A stretch of 64,000 bases of DNA from Deinobacterium chartae (GCF_014202645.1 NZ_JACHHG010000008.1:62001-126000), one strand, 5' to 3'; counted from the stretch's first letter, positions 24,019-33,412 are shown. Numbers and translations: made by a program. Notes: generated from the sequence alone by a model not told the origin.

Positions 24019-24047
24019 ATTGTGCCCTTCGCTTGCACCTGTGTCAA
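24019..24047 (-). promoter_or_regulatory. Promoter TTGACA-17-CACAAT of the iron-binding-protein gene, with GATTA repeats
   Basis: On the minus strand TTGACA (24047-24042), 17 bp and CACAAT (24024-24019). Just downstream on the plus strand is the direct repeat GATTA-CTCG-GATTA (about 24005-24018), which overlaps the expected start site and could hold an iron-responsive regulator. It does not match the textbook Fur or DtxR box. Confidence 0.6.
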
Positions 24048-24443
24048 GCAGAGCTTCCCCGCCCAACACAGCGCCCCGACCTGTCCGGCGCCCGGACCGA
24101 ACAAAGCCTGCGGCCCCGCCCACACCCGAACGAGCACATCCCGCCCCTGCACGCTGTCAGCCGCTCCGGCAAAACGACCAACACAGCCTGGCGGGCAGCC
24201 AGGAGCCGCCGCACCTCGAGGGCATCCGGAGACGCATACCGGGCCAGTTGATGAGACAGCTTGCATTTCTGGAGGCTCGCGGCCCGTTATGCTGGTGAGC
24301 ACAGCCGGGGACGCGCCGCGCCGCAAGGCGACCGGAAGCGGGCAAACCCCGTGACACAATCGAATAAAACGCTTCGTACTGGACGCAGTTCACATAGCAG
24401 ACCCCCAGAAACCCGCCGTCCCCGTTGGTGGAGCCGGGGGGGT

Positions 24444-24449
24444 TATAAT
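24444..24449 (+). promoter_or_regulatory. Consensus -10 TATAAT of the branched-chain dehydrogenase operon
   Basis: Perfect TATAAT in a G-rich context, 53 bp before ATG 24502, with no good -35 at 17 bp (TTGGTG lies 13 bp upstream). Downstream is an AGGAGG ribosome site, so this operon has a normal leader. Confidence 0.65.
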
Positions 24450-24501
24450 CTAACGGGTGTTTGCCTGACCCCCGGATCAGGACACCTTCCAGGAGGTCTG
24501 C

Positions 24502-25599
24502 ATGTTCAAGCCGTTTACAGACCAGCCGATCGTACGCATCGGCGAGGACGGCAAAAAAATCGGTCGCTGGAGTCTCGATCTCGAGGCCGCCCAGCTCCTT
24601 CGTCTGTGGCGCGACATGGTGCGCGCCCGCATCTTCGACGAGAAGCTGGTCACGCTGCTCCGGCAGGGCAAGACCAGCTTCTACGCACAGTCCAGCGGTA
24701 TGGAAGCCACCCAGGTCGGCATTGCACACGGCATCCGTGCGGGCTACGACTGGGTGTGGCCCTACTACCGCGACCAGGGACTGGCCCTGGCCGCAGGCTT
24801 CCCCTTAAAAGACCTGGTCGCCCAGAGTCTGGGCACCAACGATGACCTGTGCAAGGGCCGCCAGATGCCCCACCACTTCGGCAGCGCCGAGCACCGCTTC
24901 GTCTCCATCTCGTCCTCGATCGCCAACCAGGTTGCTCCGGCCACCGGCACCGCCATGGCCCAGAAGTACCTCGGCAGCGACGAGATCACCGTGTGCACCT
25001 TCGGCGACGGCGCGACCTCGGAGGGCGACTGGCACGCGGGCCTGAACATGGCCGGGGTCGCCAAGGCCCCGGTGCTGTTCGTCTGCGAGAACAACCAGTG
25101 GGCCATCTCGGCCGGCATCGCCACGCAGACCGCCTCGCAGGGCATCGCCATCAAGGCCAAGGCCTACGGCATGCCCGGCTACTTCGTAGACGGCCAGGAC
25201 GTGCTGGCCGTGCGCGAGGTGATCCGCGAGGTCGCCGAGCGCGTGCGCTCGGGCGAGGGTCCGGCCCTGGTCGAATGCCTGACCTACCGCATCGGCACGC
25301 ACTCCTCGGCCGACGACGACAGCCGCTACCGCAGCCGCGAGGAAGTCGAGCTGTGGCGTGGCCGCGACCCGATCCGGCGCTTCGAGCGCTTCCTCGAGGC
25401 CGAGGGCCTGCTGCCCGACGCGGAGACCTTGAGCGGCATCCGCGCCGAGATCAACGCGGAGATCGACGGCGTGCTCGCCGAGGCGGAGAACAACGGCTAC
25501 CCCACCTGGGACAGCATGTTCGACGACGTCTATGCGGACTTGCCCCCGCACCTCGAGGAGCAGCGCGAGTTCTTGCGCCGCGAGCAGGAGGCGCTGTGA
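24502..25599 (+). CDS. bkdA: Branched-chain 2-oxoacid dehydrogenase E1 alpha subunit
   Basis: 365 residues, with an AGGAGG ribosome site. The thiamine-pyrophosphate motif runs from G168-D-G-A-T-S-E-G-D to C-E-N197-N198. Before it come the [12 protein letters not shown] segment and W-P-Y-Y-R-D-Q-G, and after it [10 protein letters not shown]. These match the branched-chain keto acid dehydrogenase subgroup (G-Q-E-A..., Y-R-D-H/Q) more than pyruvate dehydrogenase alpha. With the beta subunit it decarboxylates 2-oxo-isovalerate, -isocaproate and -methylvalerate and loads the acyl group on E2 lipoate. The next gene follows closely, and the whole E1-E2-E3 set is in order. Pyruvate as substrate cannot be ruled out by eye. 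Confidence 0.88.
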   Translation: MFKPFTDQPIVRIGEDGKKIGRWSLDLEAAQLLRLWRDMVRARIFDEKLVTLLRQGKTSFYAQSSGMEATQVGIAHGIRAGYDWVWPYYRDQGLALAAGFPLKDLVAQSLGTNDDLCKGRQMPHHFGSAEHRFVSISSSIANQVAPATGTAMAQKYLGSDEITVCTFGDGATSEGDWHAGLNMAGVAKAPVLFVCENNQWAISAGIATQTASQGIAIKAKAYGMPGYFVDGQDVLAVREVIREVAERVRSGEGPALVECLTYRIGTHSSADDDSRYRSREEVELWRGRDPIRRFERFLEAEGLLPDAETLSGIRAEINAEIDGVLAEAENNGYPTWDSMFDDVYADLPPHLEEQREFLRREQEAL

Positions 25600-25646
25600 C
25601 CGCCGTCGCCGGAGCACCCCAGACCCCTCAGCAGGAGGCCAAAACC

Positions 25647-26618
25647 GTGCAGCTCAACCTGATTCAGGCCGTCAATCTGGCCCTGCGCGAGGAGATGCGC
25701 TCAGACGAGCGCGTGCTGATCTTCGGCGAGGACGTGGGCGCGCGCGGCGGCGTATTCCTGGCTACCGACGGCCTGCAGGCCGAGTTCGGCGCGCAGCGCG
25801 TGTTCGACACCCCGCTGTCGGAAGCCTCGATCGTGGGAGCCGCGGTCGGCATGGCCGTGCGCGGCCTGCGCCCGGTTGCCGAGATCCAGTTCGCCGACTA
25901 CATGTACCCCGGCATCGACCAGATCTTCAGCCAGGCGGCCAAGATCCGCTACCGCTCGGGCGGGCAGTTCACCGCTCCGCTGGTGATCCGCACGCCCTCG
26001 GGCGGCGGCGTGCGCGGCGGTCACCACCACTCGCAGAGCCCCGAGGCCTACTACACGCACACCCCCGGACTCAAGGTCGTGATGCCCTCTACGCCCTTCG
26101 ACGCCAAGGGGCTGCTCAAGGCGTCGATCCGCCTGGACGACCCGGTCATCTTCTTCGAGCCCAAGCGCCTGTACCGCGCCTTCAAGGAAGAGGTACCCGA
26201 AGACGACTACACGGTGCCGCTCGGCAAGGCTGCGCTGCGCCGCGAAGGACATGACCTGTCGATCATAGGCTACGGCGGCGTGATGCCCGACGCGATCAAG
26301 GCCGCCGCGGCCCTCGAGAAAGAGGGCATCTCGGTCGAGGTGATCGACCTGCGCAGCCTGATTCCCTGGGACAAGGAGGCGGTCCTCGAGTCGGCCGCCA
26401 AGACCGGCCGGGTGCTGCTGGTTTCCGAGGCGCCGCGCACCGCCAACTTCATGGGCGAGGTGGCCTACGTGGTCCAAGAGGAACTGTTCGACCAGCTGCA
26501 GGCTCCGGTGATGCAGGTGGCAGGATTCGACACCCCCTACCCCTACGCCCTGGACAAGACCTACCTGCCCGGTGTCAACCGCATGCTGCGCGCCGCCGCG
26601 CGTCTGCTCGAGTACTGA
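25647..26618 (+). CDS. bkdB: Branched-chain 2-oxoacid dehydrogenase E1 beta subunit
   Basis: 323 residues from GTG 25647, which has an AGGAGG ribosome site eight bases upstream; this gives [10 protein letters not shown], the normal family N-terminus. A longer start at GTG 25596 overlaps the E1alpha stop but adds 17 residues absent from relatives. Signature segments are [22 protein letters not shown], the [12 protein letters not shown] tract and [17 protein letters not shown], which carries the two histidines near the active site; the C-terminal transketolase-like domain starts at about residue 200. Its stop shares a base with the start of the next small gene (TGATG). Confidence 0.88.
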   Translation: MQLNLIQAVNLALREEMRSDERVLIFGEDVGARGGVFLATDGLQAEFGAQRVFDTPLSEASIVGAAVGMAVRGLRPVAEIQFADYMYPGIDQIFSQAAKIRYRSGGQFTAPLVIRTPSGGGVRGGHHHSQSPEAYYTHTPGLKVVMPSTPFDAKGLLKASIRLDDPVIFFEPKRLYRAFKEEVPEDDYTVPLGKAALRREGHDLSIIGYGGVMPDAIKAAAALEKEGISVEVIDLRSLIPWDKEAVLESAAKTGRVLLVSEAPRTANFMGEVAYVVQEELFDQLQAPVMQVAGFDTPYPYALDKTYLPGVNRMLRAAARLLEY

Positions 26619-26839
26619 TGAACTTCACGCGTCCGCTCCTGGGTCTGGCCGGTCTGCTGATCGGTGGCCTGATCTTTACCGCGGTCCTGTCCGCGCCCGA
26701 GGCGTGGCAGGCTCCGATCATGTCCGCCATCTTCGGAACCCTGGCGGTGGCGACATGGTTCTACGCGCGCGGCGAGCGCTGGATCCAGGTGCTGGCGCTG
26801 ATCATCGGCCTATACGCCGTTATTCGTCTGTTTCTGTAG
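26618..26839 (+). CDS. Small membrane protein inside the 2-oxoacid dehydrogenase operon
   Basis: 73 residues starting at ATG 26618, which overlaps the E1beta stop by one base. Two to three hydrophobic segments (L-L-G-L-A-G-L-L-I-G-G-L-I-F; S-A-I-F-G-T-L-A-V-A-T-W-F; V-L-A-L-I-I-G-L-Y-A-V-I) make it a small integral membrane protein. The tight translational coupling means it is expressed with E1beta, but there is no known membrane component of the complex, so its role is unclear. No family recognised. An intrinsic terminator follows its stop. Confidence 0.75.
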   Translation: MNFTRPLLGLAGLLIGGLIFTAVLSAPEAWQAPIMSAIFGTLAVATWFYARGERWIQVLALIIGLYAVIRLFL

Positions 26840-26845
26840 CTGTTC

Positions 26846-26870
26846 CGGCTCCCTGGCAGGAGCCGTTTTC
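26846..26870 (+). terminator. Intrinsic terminator/attenuator before the E2 gene
   Basis: CGGCTCC, loop CTGGCA, GGAGCCG then TTTT. It splits the dehydrogenase cluster into an E1-membrane-protein unit and an E2 unit starting 47 bp later; read-through would set E1:E2 ratio. Confidence 0.7.
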
Positions 26871-26916
26871 AATATCCCTCCCTCGGGGCTGACCCCGAGG
26901 CCGTCAAGGAGAACGC

Positions 26917-28374
26917 ATGGCCAAGGAAATCCTGCTGCCCGAACTCGCCGAATCGGTGGTCGAGGGCGAAATCCTGAAGTGGCTGGTCGATGAGGGTGCC
27001 CCCGTGGCCAAGGACCAGCCGATCGTGGAAGTCATGACCGACAAGGTCACGGTCGAGCTGCCCTCGCCGTACGCGGGCACGCTGAGCAAACGGCTGGTGA
27101 ACGAGGGCGACGTGGTCCCGGTGCACACCCCCATCGCCGTGATCGAAGAGGGTACGGCAGCGGCCGCCGCCGCCACGGTGCAGGCCCCCACCCCGCAGCA
27201 GGCAGTGCAGAACACGGCCGAAAACCCTGCCACCCAGCACGCCGAACTGCCGATCACCGCCCAAGAAGAGCGCTCGATCGTGGAATCCGGCGTCAAGGAG
27301 GACGCCGGTGACGACCTGTCGCTGTTCAAGGCCTTCGGCGAGGCCGAACAGGTCCGGGTGCCCAGCGGCCTTAAGCGCGGCAACGAGGCGGCCCGCAGCG
27401 GGCGCGCCTCCACCAACCGGTACGGCCGGGTGCTGGCCGTACCCGCCGCCCGTCAACTGGCCCGCGAGCTCGGCGTTCCCCTCGAGGAGATTGCCGGCAG
27501 CGGCCCCAACGGCCGCATCCGCGTGAGCGACGTGCAGGCCTACGCCCAGAGGGGCGAGTCCGCAGCGGCCCAGGCAGCCCCGCAGGTCCAGCCCGCCGCC
27601 AAGGCCCCTGCGGTCAGCGGCCTGCCGGTTCCGCCGGTGCAGTACAAGACGCCCAAGGGTTACGAGAGCCTCGAGGAGCGCACCCCGCTGCGCGGCATGC
27701 GCCGCGCCATCTCCAACCAGATGCTGGCCTCGCACCTGTACACCGTGCGCACCCTGACCGTGGACGAGGTGAACTTAACCCGGCTGGTCGCGCTGCGCGG
27801 TCGCCTCAAGGCGTTCGCCGAGGCGCAGGACGTCAAGCTGTCGTACCTGCCGTTCATCTTCAAGGCCATCGCCCGGGCCCTGCAGAAGTACCCCAGCCTC
27901 AACTCCTCGTTCGACGAGGCGACCGGCGAGATCGTCACCAAGCGCTACTACAACCTGGGCATGGCGGTCGCGACCGAGGCGGGCCTGATCGTACCGGTCG
28001 TGCGCGACGTGGACCGCAAGAGCGTGCTCGACATCGCACAGGAGATCAACACCATCGCCGCGGCCGCGCGCGACGGCAAGCTGGCTCCCGAGCAGATGTC
28101 GGGCAGCACCTTCTCGGTCACCAACATCGGCTCGATCGGGGCGCTGTTCTCGTTCCCGATCATCAACGTTCCCGACGCGGCGATTTTGGGCGTGCACTCG
28201 ATCCAGAAGCGGCCCATCGTGGACGAGCACGACAACATCGTGGTCGCCCACATGATGTACCTGTCACTGTCGTTCGACCACCGCCTGGTGGACGGGGCCG
28301 AGGCGGCGCGCTTCTGCAAGGAGGTCATCCGCCTGCTCGAGAACCCCGACCTGCTGATCCTCGAGGCCATCTGA
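26917..28374 (+). CDS. bkdC: Dihydrolipoamide acyltransferase, E2 of branched-chain 2-oxoacid dehydrogenase
   Basis: 485 residues. One N-terminal lipoyl domain (about 3-78) carries the lipoylated Lys43 in V-M-T-D-K-V-T. After a 70-residue Ala/Gln-rich linker is a peripheral-subunit-binding domain (about 170-210, A-V-P-A-A-R-Q-L-A-R-E-L-G-V with G-S-G-P-N-G-R-I) that docks E1 or E3. After a second linker the catalytic domain ends with H455-R-L-V-D-G460, the His-x3-Asp-Gly acyltransfer motif. It moves the acyl group from lipoate to CoA and forms the complex core. The M-T-D-K context of the lipoyl lysine and the partner genes favour the branched-chain class. A 40-bp gap, hence its own ribosome site (GGAG), separates it from the terminator. 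Confidence 0.9.
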   Translation: MAKEILLPELAESVVEGEILKWLVDEGAPVAKDQPIVEVMTDKVTVELPSPYAGTLSKRLVNEGDVVPVHTPIAVIEEGTAAAAAATVQAPTPQQAVQNTAENPATQHAELPITAQEERSIVESGVKEDAGDDLSLFKAFGEAEQVRVPSGLKRGNEAARSGRASTNRYGRVLAVPAARQLARELGVPLEEIAGSGPNGRIRVSDVQAYAQRGESAAAQAAPQVQPAAKAPAVSGLPVPPVQYKTPKGYESLEERTPLRGMRRAISNQMLASHLYTVRTLTVDEVNLTRLVALRGRLKAFAEAQDVKLSYLPFIFKAIARALQKYPSLNSSFDEATGEIVTKRYYNLGMAVATEAGLIVPVVRDVDRKSVLDIAQEINTIAAAARDGKLAPEQMSGSTFSVTNIGSIGALFSFPIINVPDAAILGVHSIQKRPIVDEHDNIVVAHMMYLSLSFDHRLVDGAEAARFCKEVIRLLENPDLLILEAI

Positions 28375-28515
28375 GGACGAAGCGGTCCGTGACCACGTGC
28401 CCGCCAGCCCCGCAGACCGATACCGCCCCACGACCCTCACACTAGTCCTCACGGACACGCGGCGTTAGACTACGCGTTGGGCGCCTCCACGGCGGAGGCA
28501 AGACGACTCGCAACC

Positions 28516-28534
28516 ACGGCCCCGCAGGGGCCGT
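28516..28534 (+). terminator. Hairpin ACGGCCCC-GCA-GGGGCCGT before lpd
   Basis: Perfect 8-bp stem ending in TT, 12 bp upstream of ATG 28547. It can end E2 transcripts or act as a leader structure for lpd; the AGGAGAG ribosome site follows directly, so it may also influence translation. Confidence 0.5.
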
Positions 28535-28546
28535 TTCAGGAGAGAT

Positions 28547-29938
28547 ATGGACTACGATCTGCTCGTGATCGGCGCAGGCCCCGGCGGTTACCACGCCGCC
28601 ATCCGCGCCGCTCAGCTGGGACTCAAGACCGCCGTCGCCGAGATGGGCAACGTCGGCGGCGTGTGCCTCAACATCGGCTGCATTCCCACCAAGGCGCTGC
28701 TGCACGCCGGTGAGGAAATCCGCTCCTCCAAGCACGCCTCGGACTTTGGCCTCACCTTCGGTGAGATGCGGCTCGACATCGCCAAGCTCAACGGCTGGAA
28801 AGACGGCATCGTCAAAAAGCTGACCGGCGGCGTGTCCACGCTGTTCAAGGCCAACAAGATCACCCACCTCGTCGGCCGCGCCCGTTTTGTGGACGCCCAC
28901 ACCGTGCAAGTCGGCGACCAGAAGGTGACCGCCAAGAACATCATCATCGCGACCGGCTCCGAGCCCGCCGCCTTGCCCGCCTTCCCGGTGGACCAGCAGG
29001 CCATTGTGGACTCCACCGGCGCCCTGGTCGTTCCGGACCCGGTTCCGGGCCGCATGCTGGCCATCGGCGCGGGTGCGATCGGCCTCGAGTTCGCGCAGGT
29101 CTACAACAACTTAGGCACCCGGGTCAAAGTCATCGAGTTCGCGCCGCAGATCGTGCCCGCCGCCGACGCGGACGCGTCCAAGGAGCTTGCCAAGAGCCTC
29201 AAGAAGCAGGGCATCGAGATCGAGGTGGCGACCAAGGCCAACGGCTTCGAGCGCAAGAGCGACGGCCTGCACGTCGAACTCGAGGACGTCAAGACCGGCC
29301 AGAAGCGCATCGAGGTTTTCGACCGCGTGCTGGTGGCCGTCGGCCGCCGTCCGCGCAGCGCTGACTTAGGCCTCGAGGCCGTGGGCGTGAAGGTCTCCGA
29401 GCGCGGCTTCATCGGCGTGAACAAGCAGATGCAGACCAGCGTCCCGCACATCTACGCGATCGGTGACGTGGTGGGCAACCCCATGCTGGCCCACAAGGCC
29501 ATGAAAGAGGGCCTGGTCGCCGCCGAGGTCATCGCGGGCAAGAAGAGCGAGATGGACGTGGTCGGCATTCCTTCGGTCGTGTACACCACGCCCGAGCTCG
29601 CCTCGGTCGGCCTGACCGAGGCCGAGGCCAAGGAGCGGGGCTTTAAGGTCAAGATCGGCAACTTCCCGCTGTCCGCCTCGGGCCGCGCCATGACCCTGGG
29701 CGACACCGACGGATTCGTCAAGATGGTGGCCGATGCCGACAGCGACCTGCTGCTGGGCGTGCACATCGTTGCCCCGCACGGCTCGGACCTGCTGGGCGAG
29801 GCCGGACTGGCCCTCGAGATGGCCGCCACCGTCACCGACGTGGCCCTGACCATCCACGCGCACCCCACCCTGGCCGAGAGCATCCTCGAGGCCGCCGAGA
29901 ACGTTCACAAGCAGGCGATTCACATCCTCAACCGCTGA
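28547..29938 (+). CDS. lpdA: Dihydrolipoyl dehydrogenase (E3)
   Basis: 463 residues. FAD-binding G9-A-G-P-G-G at the N-terminus, the redox-active disulfide C40-L-N-I-G-C45, the NAD-binding G-A-G-A-I-G-L-E-F segment near residue 170, [14 protein letters not shown] for the FAD pyrimidine end, and the C-terminal H439-P-T-L-A-E444 dyad used in catalysis are all intact. It reoxidises dihydrolipoate on E2 to lipoate, passing electrons to NAD+. It serves the branched-chain complex encoded just upstream and may also serve other 2-oxoacid dehydrogenases or glycine cleavage. Confidence 0.93.
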   Translation: MDYDLLVIGAGPGGYHAAIRAAQLGLKTAVAEMGNVGGVCLNIGCIPTKALLHAGEEIRSSKHASDFGLTFGEMRLDIAKLNGWKDGIVKKLTGGVSTLFKANKITHLVGRARFVDAHTVQVGDQKVTAKNIIIATGSEPAALPAFPVDQQAIVDSTGALVVPDPVPGRMLAIGAGAIGLEFAQVYNNLGTRVKVIEFAPQIVPAADADASKELAKSLKKQGIEIEVATKANGFERKSDGLHVELEDVKTGQKRIEVFDRVLVAVGRRPRSADLGLEAVGVKVSERGFIGVNKQMQTSVPHIYAIGDVVGNPMLAHKAMKEGLVAAEVIAGKKSEMDVVGIPSVVYTTPELASVGLTEAEAKERGFKVKIGNFPLSASGRAMTLGDTDGFVKMVADADSDLLLGVHIVAPHGSDLLGEAGLALEMAATVTDVALTIHAHPTLAESILEAAENVHKQAIHILNR

Positions 29939-29943
29939 GTCCG

Positions 29944-29988
29944 CACGCGCAGGGCCCCCTTCCCGGCGGGAAGGGGGCCCTGCGCGTG
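29944..29988. terminator. 21-bp perfect hairpin between lpdA and pyrD
   Basis: Arms of 21 bp with a three-base loop (GGC), between two convergent genes, beginning just beyond the lpdA stop. It lacks a T-run on either strand. The length of perfect pairing is unusual and it may act as a bidirectional transcript stop. Confidence 0.65.
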
Positions 29989-30008
29989 GGCGCAGCGGGA
30001 GAGCTGTT

Positions 30009-31088
30009 CTAGCGCACGTCGGCGCCGATCAGGTGCTCGAGGTGTGGCATGCCCTCGCGCTCGAGCTCGGCCAGGATTCCGGCGTTGATGGCGCGCACCA
30101 GCAGCGGACCTTGGTAGATGAAACCGGTGTACACCTGCAGCAGGCTCGCCCCGGCGCGCAGGCGCTGAACTGCGTCCTGAGGCGTTTCGATGCCGCCCAC
30201 CGAGACGATGGGCAGGCGGTCTCCGAGCCGGGCGCGCAGGTGGCGCAGCACCTCGAGCGCGCGCGCCTTCAGCGGAGCGCCCGAGAGCCCCCCGGCCTCG
30301 CCCGGGTCAGCGCTCAGGCCCGCGCGGGAGAGGGTGGTGTTGGTGGCGATGATGCCGTCCAGCGCATGTGCCTCGAGCAGCGTGAGCGCCTCGTCGATCG
30401 CCTCCCAGCCCAGGTCGGGCGCGATCTTGAGCAGGACCGGCACCGGACGGCGCAGGGTGGCACGGGTGCGCGCCACCTCCGAGAGCAGTTCCTCGAGGGC
30501 GGCGCGGTCTTGCAGCTGGCGCAGGCCGGGGGTGTTGGGCGAGGAGACGTTCAGCACGAAGTAGTCGGCCACGTCCGCAAAAGCGCGCAGGCAGGCCGCG
30601 TAGTCCGCGGGGGCCTGCGCGAGCGGCGTGTCCTTGTTCTTGCCGACGTTCACGCCCACCGGGAAGTCCAACCGGGTGGCGGCGCGCAGGGCCCGCAGGC
30701 GTGTGGCCACCGCCTCGGAGCCGTCGTTGTTGAATCCCATGCGGTTGATCAGCGCGCGGTCTCGCGGCAGCCGGAACAGGCGCGGGCGGTCGTTGCCCGG
30801 CTGCGGACGCGGCGTCACGGTCCCGACCTCGACCGCTCCGAATCCCATCGCCCGCCACGCGCGCACCGCGCGCGCGTTCTTGTCGAATCCCGCCGCCAGA
30901 CCGACGGGATTGGGAAAGGCAAGACCGAAGCGGCGCACGGTCAGGCGCGCGTCCTCGAGGATGCCCAGGCGCGAGACGGCGTCTCGCGCCAAGGGGGTGC
31001 GGTCGGTCCAGACCAGCCCCCCCATCACCAGCTCGTGGATCTCCTCGGGGTCAAAGCGGAACAGCAGGGGCTTGATCAGCGCATACAT
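30009..31088 (-). CDS. pyrD: Dihydroorotate dehydrogenase (quinone), class 2
   Basis: 359 residues, the class 2 length. An N-terminal membrane-associating helix ([12 protein letters not shown]) precedes the FMN barrel. Recognisable motifs are [35 protein letters not shown] with the catalytic serine of class 2 enzymes, K-I-A-P-D-L and N-T-T near the barrel end. It oxidises dihydroorotate to orotate in pyrimidine synthesis, passing electrons to the quinone pool at the membrane. No other pyr gene is nearby. A TAAACT element lies eight bases before ATG 31088. Confidence 0.93.
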   Translation of the reverse strand: MYALIKPLLFRFDPEEIHELVMGGLVWTDRTPLARDAVSRLGILEDARLTVRRFGLAFPNPVGLAAGFDKNARAVRAWRAMGFGAVEVGTVTPRPQPGNDRPRLFRLPRDRALINRMGFNNDGSEAVATRLRALRAATRLDFPVGVNVGKNKDTPLAQAPADYAACLRAFADVADYFVLNVSSPNTPGLRQLQDRAALEELLSEVARTRATLRRPVPVLLKIAPDLGWEAIDEALTLLEAHALDGIIATNTTLSRAGLSADPGEAGGLSGAPLKARALEVLRHLRARLGDRLPIVSVGGIETPQDAVQRLRAGASLLQVYTGFIYQGPLLVRAINAGILAELEREGMPHLEHLIGADVR

Positions 31089-31096
31089 CGCTTCCC

Positions 31097-31102
31097 AGTT
31101 TA
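31097..31102 (-). promoter_or_regulatory. Possible leaderless -10 TAAACT of pyrD
   Basis: TAAACT on the minus strand, eight bases before ATG 31088. The same hexamer, at seven bases, precedes the phosphoesterase at 55329. There is no ribosome site. Confidence 0.45.
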
Positions 31103-31127
31103 ACCGCCCCGCCTCGGCCTTCCGGCC

Positions 31128-32267
31128 TCAGGGGCCAAAGCGGTACAGCGTGCCCCCGCCGTAGTCGGCAAGGTACAGCTCACCGGCCTCGTCCTCTCCG
31201 AAGGTCGACACCCCGTAGTCGGTGTCCAGCAGCAGCGCGGACGTCCAGCGGCCGCCTGTGCCCCTGGCGGCGGCCCACACCCGTCCGCTCACGAAGTCGC
31301 CGTACACGTAGCGACCCTGCAGTTCGGGCACGGCCTGACCGCGGTACACGTAGCCTCCGGTGATCGAGCGCCCGGTGTCGCTGCCCTGCAGGTACTCGAG
31401 GACCGGCTTGACCAGGCTGCCGTCGTCGCAGTTCGTCTCGGGCTGATAGCAGCGGCTGCCCTCCATGCGGCGCCAGCCGTAGTTCTCGCCGCCCCTGCTG
31501 TTGGCGGGCTGGTAGTTGACCTCCTCGACCGCGTTCTGGCCCACGTCCGCGATCCACAGGTCCCCGCTGGCGCGGTCAAACGAGAACCGCCAGGGATTGC
31601 GCAGGCCGGTCGCCCAGATCTCGGGCCGAAAGCCCTCGCGGTTCACGAAGGGGTTCGAGGACGGCACGGCGTAGCTCTCCCCCGCCCCGACCTCGAGGCG
31701 CAGCAGCTTGCCCAGCAGGTCCTGCGGGTTCTGGGCGCGGTTTTGCGGGTCGCCGCCCGCACCGCCGTCGCCGGTCCCCACGTACAGGTAGCCGTCCGGC
31801 CCAAAGGCCAGCTGTCCGCCATTGTGGTTCGGGTAAGGCTGTGCGATGCGCAGCAGCACCGCCTCGGAGGCGGGGTCGGCACGGTCGGGGTCCGCCGAGA
31901 CCCGGTAGCGGGCGATCACCGTGGCCCCGGCGGTGTCGGTGTAGTTCAGGTAAAAGAGGCCGTTTGAGCGGTACTGCGGGTGAAAGGCGATGCCCAGCAG
32001 CCCGCGCTCGCCGCCCGAGGTGATCTTGTCCGAGATGTCCAGAAACGGGGTCTCCAGCAGGCGGCCATCCCGTACCACCCGCACCGTTCCGCCCTGCTCG
32101 AGCACGAACAGGCGCCTCGAGCCGTCCCCGGCGTGCGTTACCGCCACCGGAGCCTCGAGGCCCGAGACCACCGCCTCGAGACGGACGGCCGCGCCGGGGG
32201 GAGCGGCGCAGGCCGCCAGACCCAGAACGAGAGCCACTTGCCACGCACGCTGCCGCAGGTTTCGCAT
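31128..32267 (-). CDS. PQQ-dependent sugar dehydrogenase-like lipoprotein (glucose/sorbosone dehydrogenase family)
   Basis: 379 residues from ATG 32267, with a CAGGAGG ribosome site. A lipoprotein signal peptide ends with L-A-A-C at about residue 20. The mature part is a six-bladed beta-propeller of the soluble aldose-sugar dehydrogenase family, with segments E-R-G-L-L-G-I-A-F-H-P, the Y-P-N-H-N-G-G-Q-L-A-F-G-P-D-G-Y-L-Y tract, T-G-D-G-G, N-P-W-R-F-S-F-D, and Q-N-A-V-E-E-V-N-Y that carry PQQ and calcium ligands in this family. Such enzymes oxidise aldose sugars outside the cytoplasmic membrane. PQQ must come from the medium or from genes elsewhere. In many bacteria the real substrate of this family is unknown. 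Confidence 0.85.
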   Translation of the reverse strand: MRNLRQRAWQVALVLGLAACAAPPGAAVRLEAVVSGLEAPVAVTHAGDGSRRLFVLEQGGTVRVVRDGRLLETPFLDISDKITSGGERGLLGIAFHPQYRSNGLFYLNYTDTAGATVIARYRVSADPDRADPASEAVLLRIAQPYPNHNGGQLAFGPDGYLYVGTGDGGAGGDPQNRAQNPQDLLGKLLRLEVGAGESYAVPSSNPFVNREGFRPEIWATGLRNPWRFSFDRASGDLWIADVGQNAVEEVNYQPANSRGGENYGWRRMEGSRCYQPETNCDDGSLVKPVLEYLQGSDTGRSITGGYVYRGQAVPELQGRYVYGDFVSGRVWAAARGTGGRWTSALLLDTDYGVSTFGEDEAGELYLADYGGGTLYRFGP

Positions 32268-32352
32268 GAGGCCTCCTGTCAGGTTATCTTCCGCCTCAGC
32301 TTAAAGCGGCCCTCTCACGGGCTTCATCGGGAAGATCCCCGGGCTGTCGTAA

Positions 32353-32358
32353 TACACT
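32353..32358 (+). promoter_or_regulatory. Leaderless -10 element TACACT
   Basis: TACACT, seven bases, then ATG 32366 of the DUF1802 gene; no ribosome site precedes the ATG. Confidence 0.55.
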
Positions 32359-32365
32359 CGAAGCC

Positions 32366-32935
32366 ATGAAGGTCTCGAGTCGCTACGCGCTCAAGGAATG
32401 GGATACCCAGGTTCAGGCCCTGGTACACGGCGAGTTCGCGCTGGTGGTGCGCAAAGGCGGCATCGTGGAACGCAGCGGGGAATTCGAGGTCGAGCACCGC
32501 GACTTTTACCTCTACCCCACGTTCTTGCACCAGAACGCCGAAGAGCTGCGCCCGGGCCCGCGTGCCCGGCTGCGCCCCGACCCGCAGCCGGGCAGCGTGA
32601 TCGTTCCGGCCCTCGGCGAGATCATGGCGGTCTGGAAGGTCAACGACCTCGAGCGGGCCCTGGCCCTCGAGCCGTATCAGGCCCTGACCGCAGCGGCCAT
32701 CGAGCGGCGCTTTCACTATCGCCGCAACCCCTGGGTGCATGCGCTGCTGCTGCGGGTCGCGGTACTCGAAGTTCCCCGGGTGCTGCCCGAGACCGAACAG
32801 TTTCTGGGCTGCGTCAGCTGGGTGCCGCTCGGTGAGGCCCTCGAGGCACCGGCGCGCCTAGCGCTGCCGGACGCTCACCTCGAGGGCCTGCGCGCCGAAC
32901 TGACGGCGCTGTTGGGCGAAGCCCAGCAGCCCTGA
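32366..32935 (+). CDS. DUF1802 family protein
   Basis: 189 residues. The N-terminal third shows the pattern of the DUF1802 family: Y-A-L-K-E-W at residues 8-13, then R-K-G-G-I-V-E-R-S-G-E-F and F-Y-L-Y-P-T-F-L-H-Q, which resembles a compact beta-barrel/PD-(D/E)xK-like arrangement but without an identified reaction. The rest is helical with a second H-Y-R-R-N-P-W-V-H segment. No membrane or signal region, so cytoplasmic. Family members occur in Deinococcota and cyanobacteria, with no known function. The neighbours (a sugar dehydrogenase and a small lipoprotein) do not suggest a role. Confidence 0.8.
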   Translation: MKVSSRYALKEWDTQVQALVHGEFALVVRKGGIVERSGEFEVEHRDFYLYPTFLHQNAEELRPGPRARLRPDPQPGSVIVPALGEIMAVWKVNDLERALALEPYQALTAAAIERRFHYRRNPWVHALLLRVAVLEVPRVLPETEQFLGCVSWVPLGEALEAPARLALPDAHLEGLRAELTALLGEAQQP

Positions 32936-33027
32936 CCTGCGCGGTCAGAAACGCGTCAGTTTCGCTGGGAATAACATGGGGGCGCAGCCTGTCAGCGCGC
33001 CTCCGCCTCGAGGCAGAAGGAGTTCGC

Positions 33028-33312
33028 ATGAAACGCACAGTCCTGGCCGTCCTGCTCGCCGTCAGCCTGCTTTCCGGCTGTATTCCCGGCCTGACCCGGG
33101 ATTACAACGTCACGGTCAGCAACCGCGCCTGCTTGACCAACGCCACCGTGTTCATCGACGGTCAGTTGGTCGGCGTGATTCCGGGCGGCGGCGTCAGCAC
33201 CTTCCGCGTATCTCCGGGCAGCCACGACTTCAACGTGGACAACGACCTGATCGGGCCGCAGGTGGTGCGGGTAGACCGCGACCTCGAGTGGCGCGGCGGG
33301 ACCTGCCTGTAA
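33028..33312 (+). CDS. Small lipoprotein
   Basis: 94 residues, GAAGGAG ribosome site before ATG 33028. The signal peptide ends at lipobox L-L-S-G-C (Cys18), so it is probably anchored to a membrane. The mature part is about 76 residues and beta-rich: Y-N-V-T-V-S-N-R-A, A-T-V-F-I-D-G-Q-L-V-G-V-I-P-G-G-G, F-R-V-S-P-G-S-H-D-F-N-V, which is the PEGA-like pattern (surface beta-sandwich with P-G-x-H). It ends in W-R-G-G-T-C-L with another Cys that could pair with C36. No enzyme motif. Confidence 0.8.
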   Translation: MKRTVLAVLLAVSLLSGCIPGLTRDYNVTVSNRACLTNATVFIDGQLVGVIPGGGVSTFRVSPGSHDFNVDNDLIGPQVVRVDRDLEWRGGTCL

Positions 33313-33412
33313 GCGCAGCCCGGCGAACAAACGGCCCCGAAGTTCCTGAGTCACCCAAAGACCGGGCGGGAAACCGAGTCAGAACTCCGCTTCTCGCCCG
33401 ACTTTCACACGC

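Larger units (their letters stand above)
23951..24501. other. Divergent intergenic region, 551 bp
   Basis: Contains the promoter of the iron-binding-protein gene near its left end and the promoter of the 2-oxoacid dehydrogenase operon near its right end. Between about 24060 and 24420 all reading frames are low-complexity Pro/Ala/Arg or Cys-rich translations with no recognisable protein; I see no gene or structured RNA there. Confidence 0.5.
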
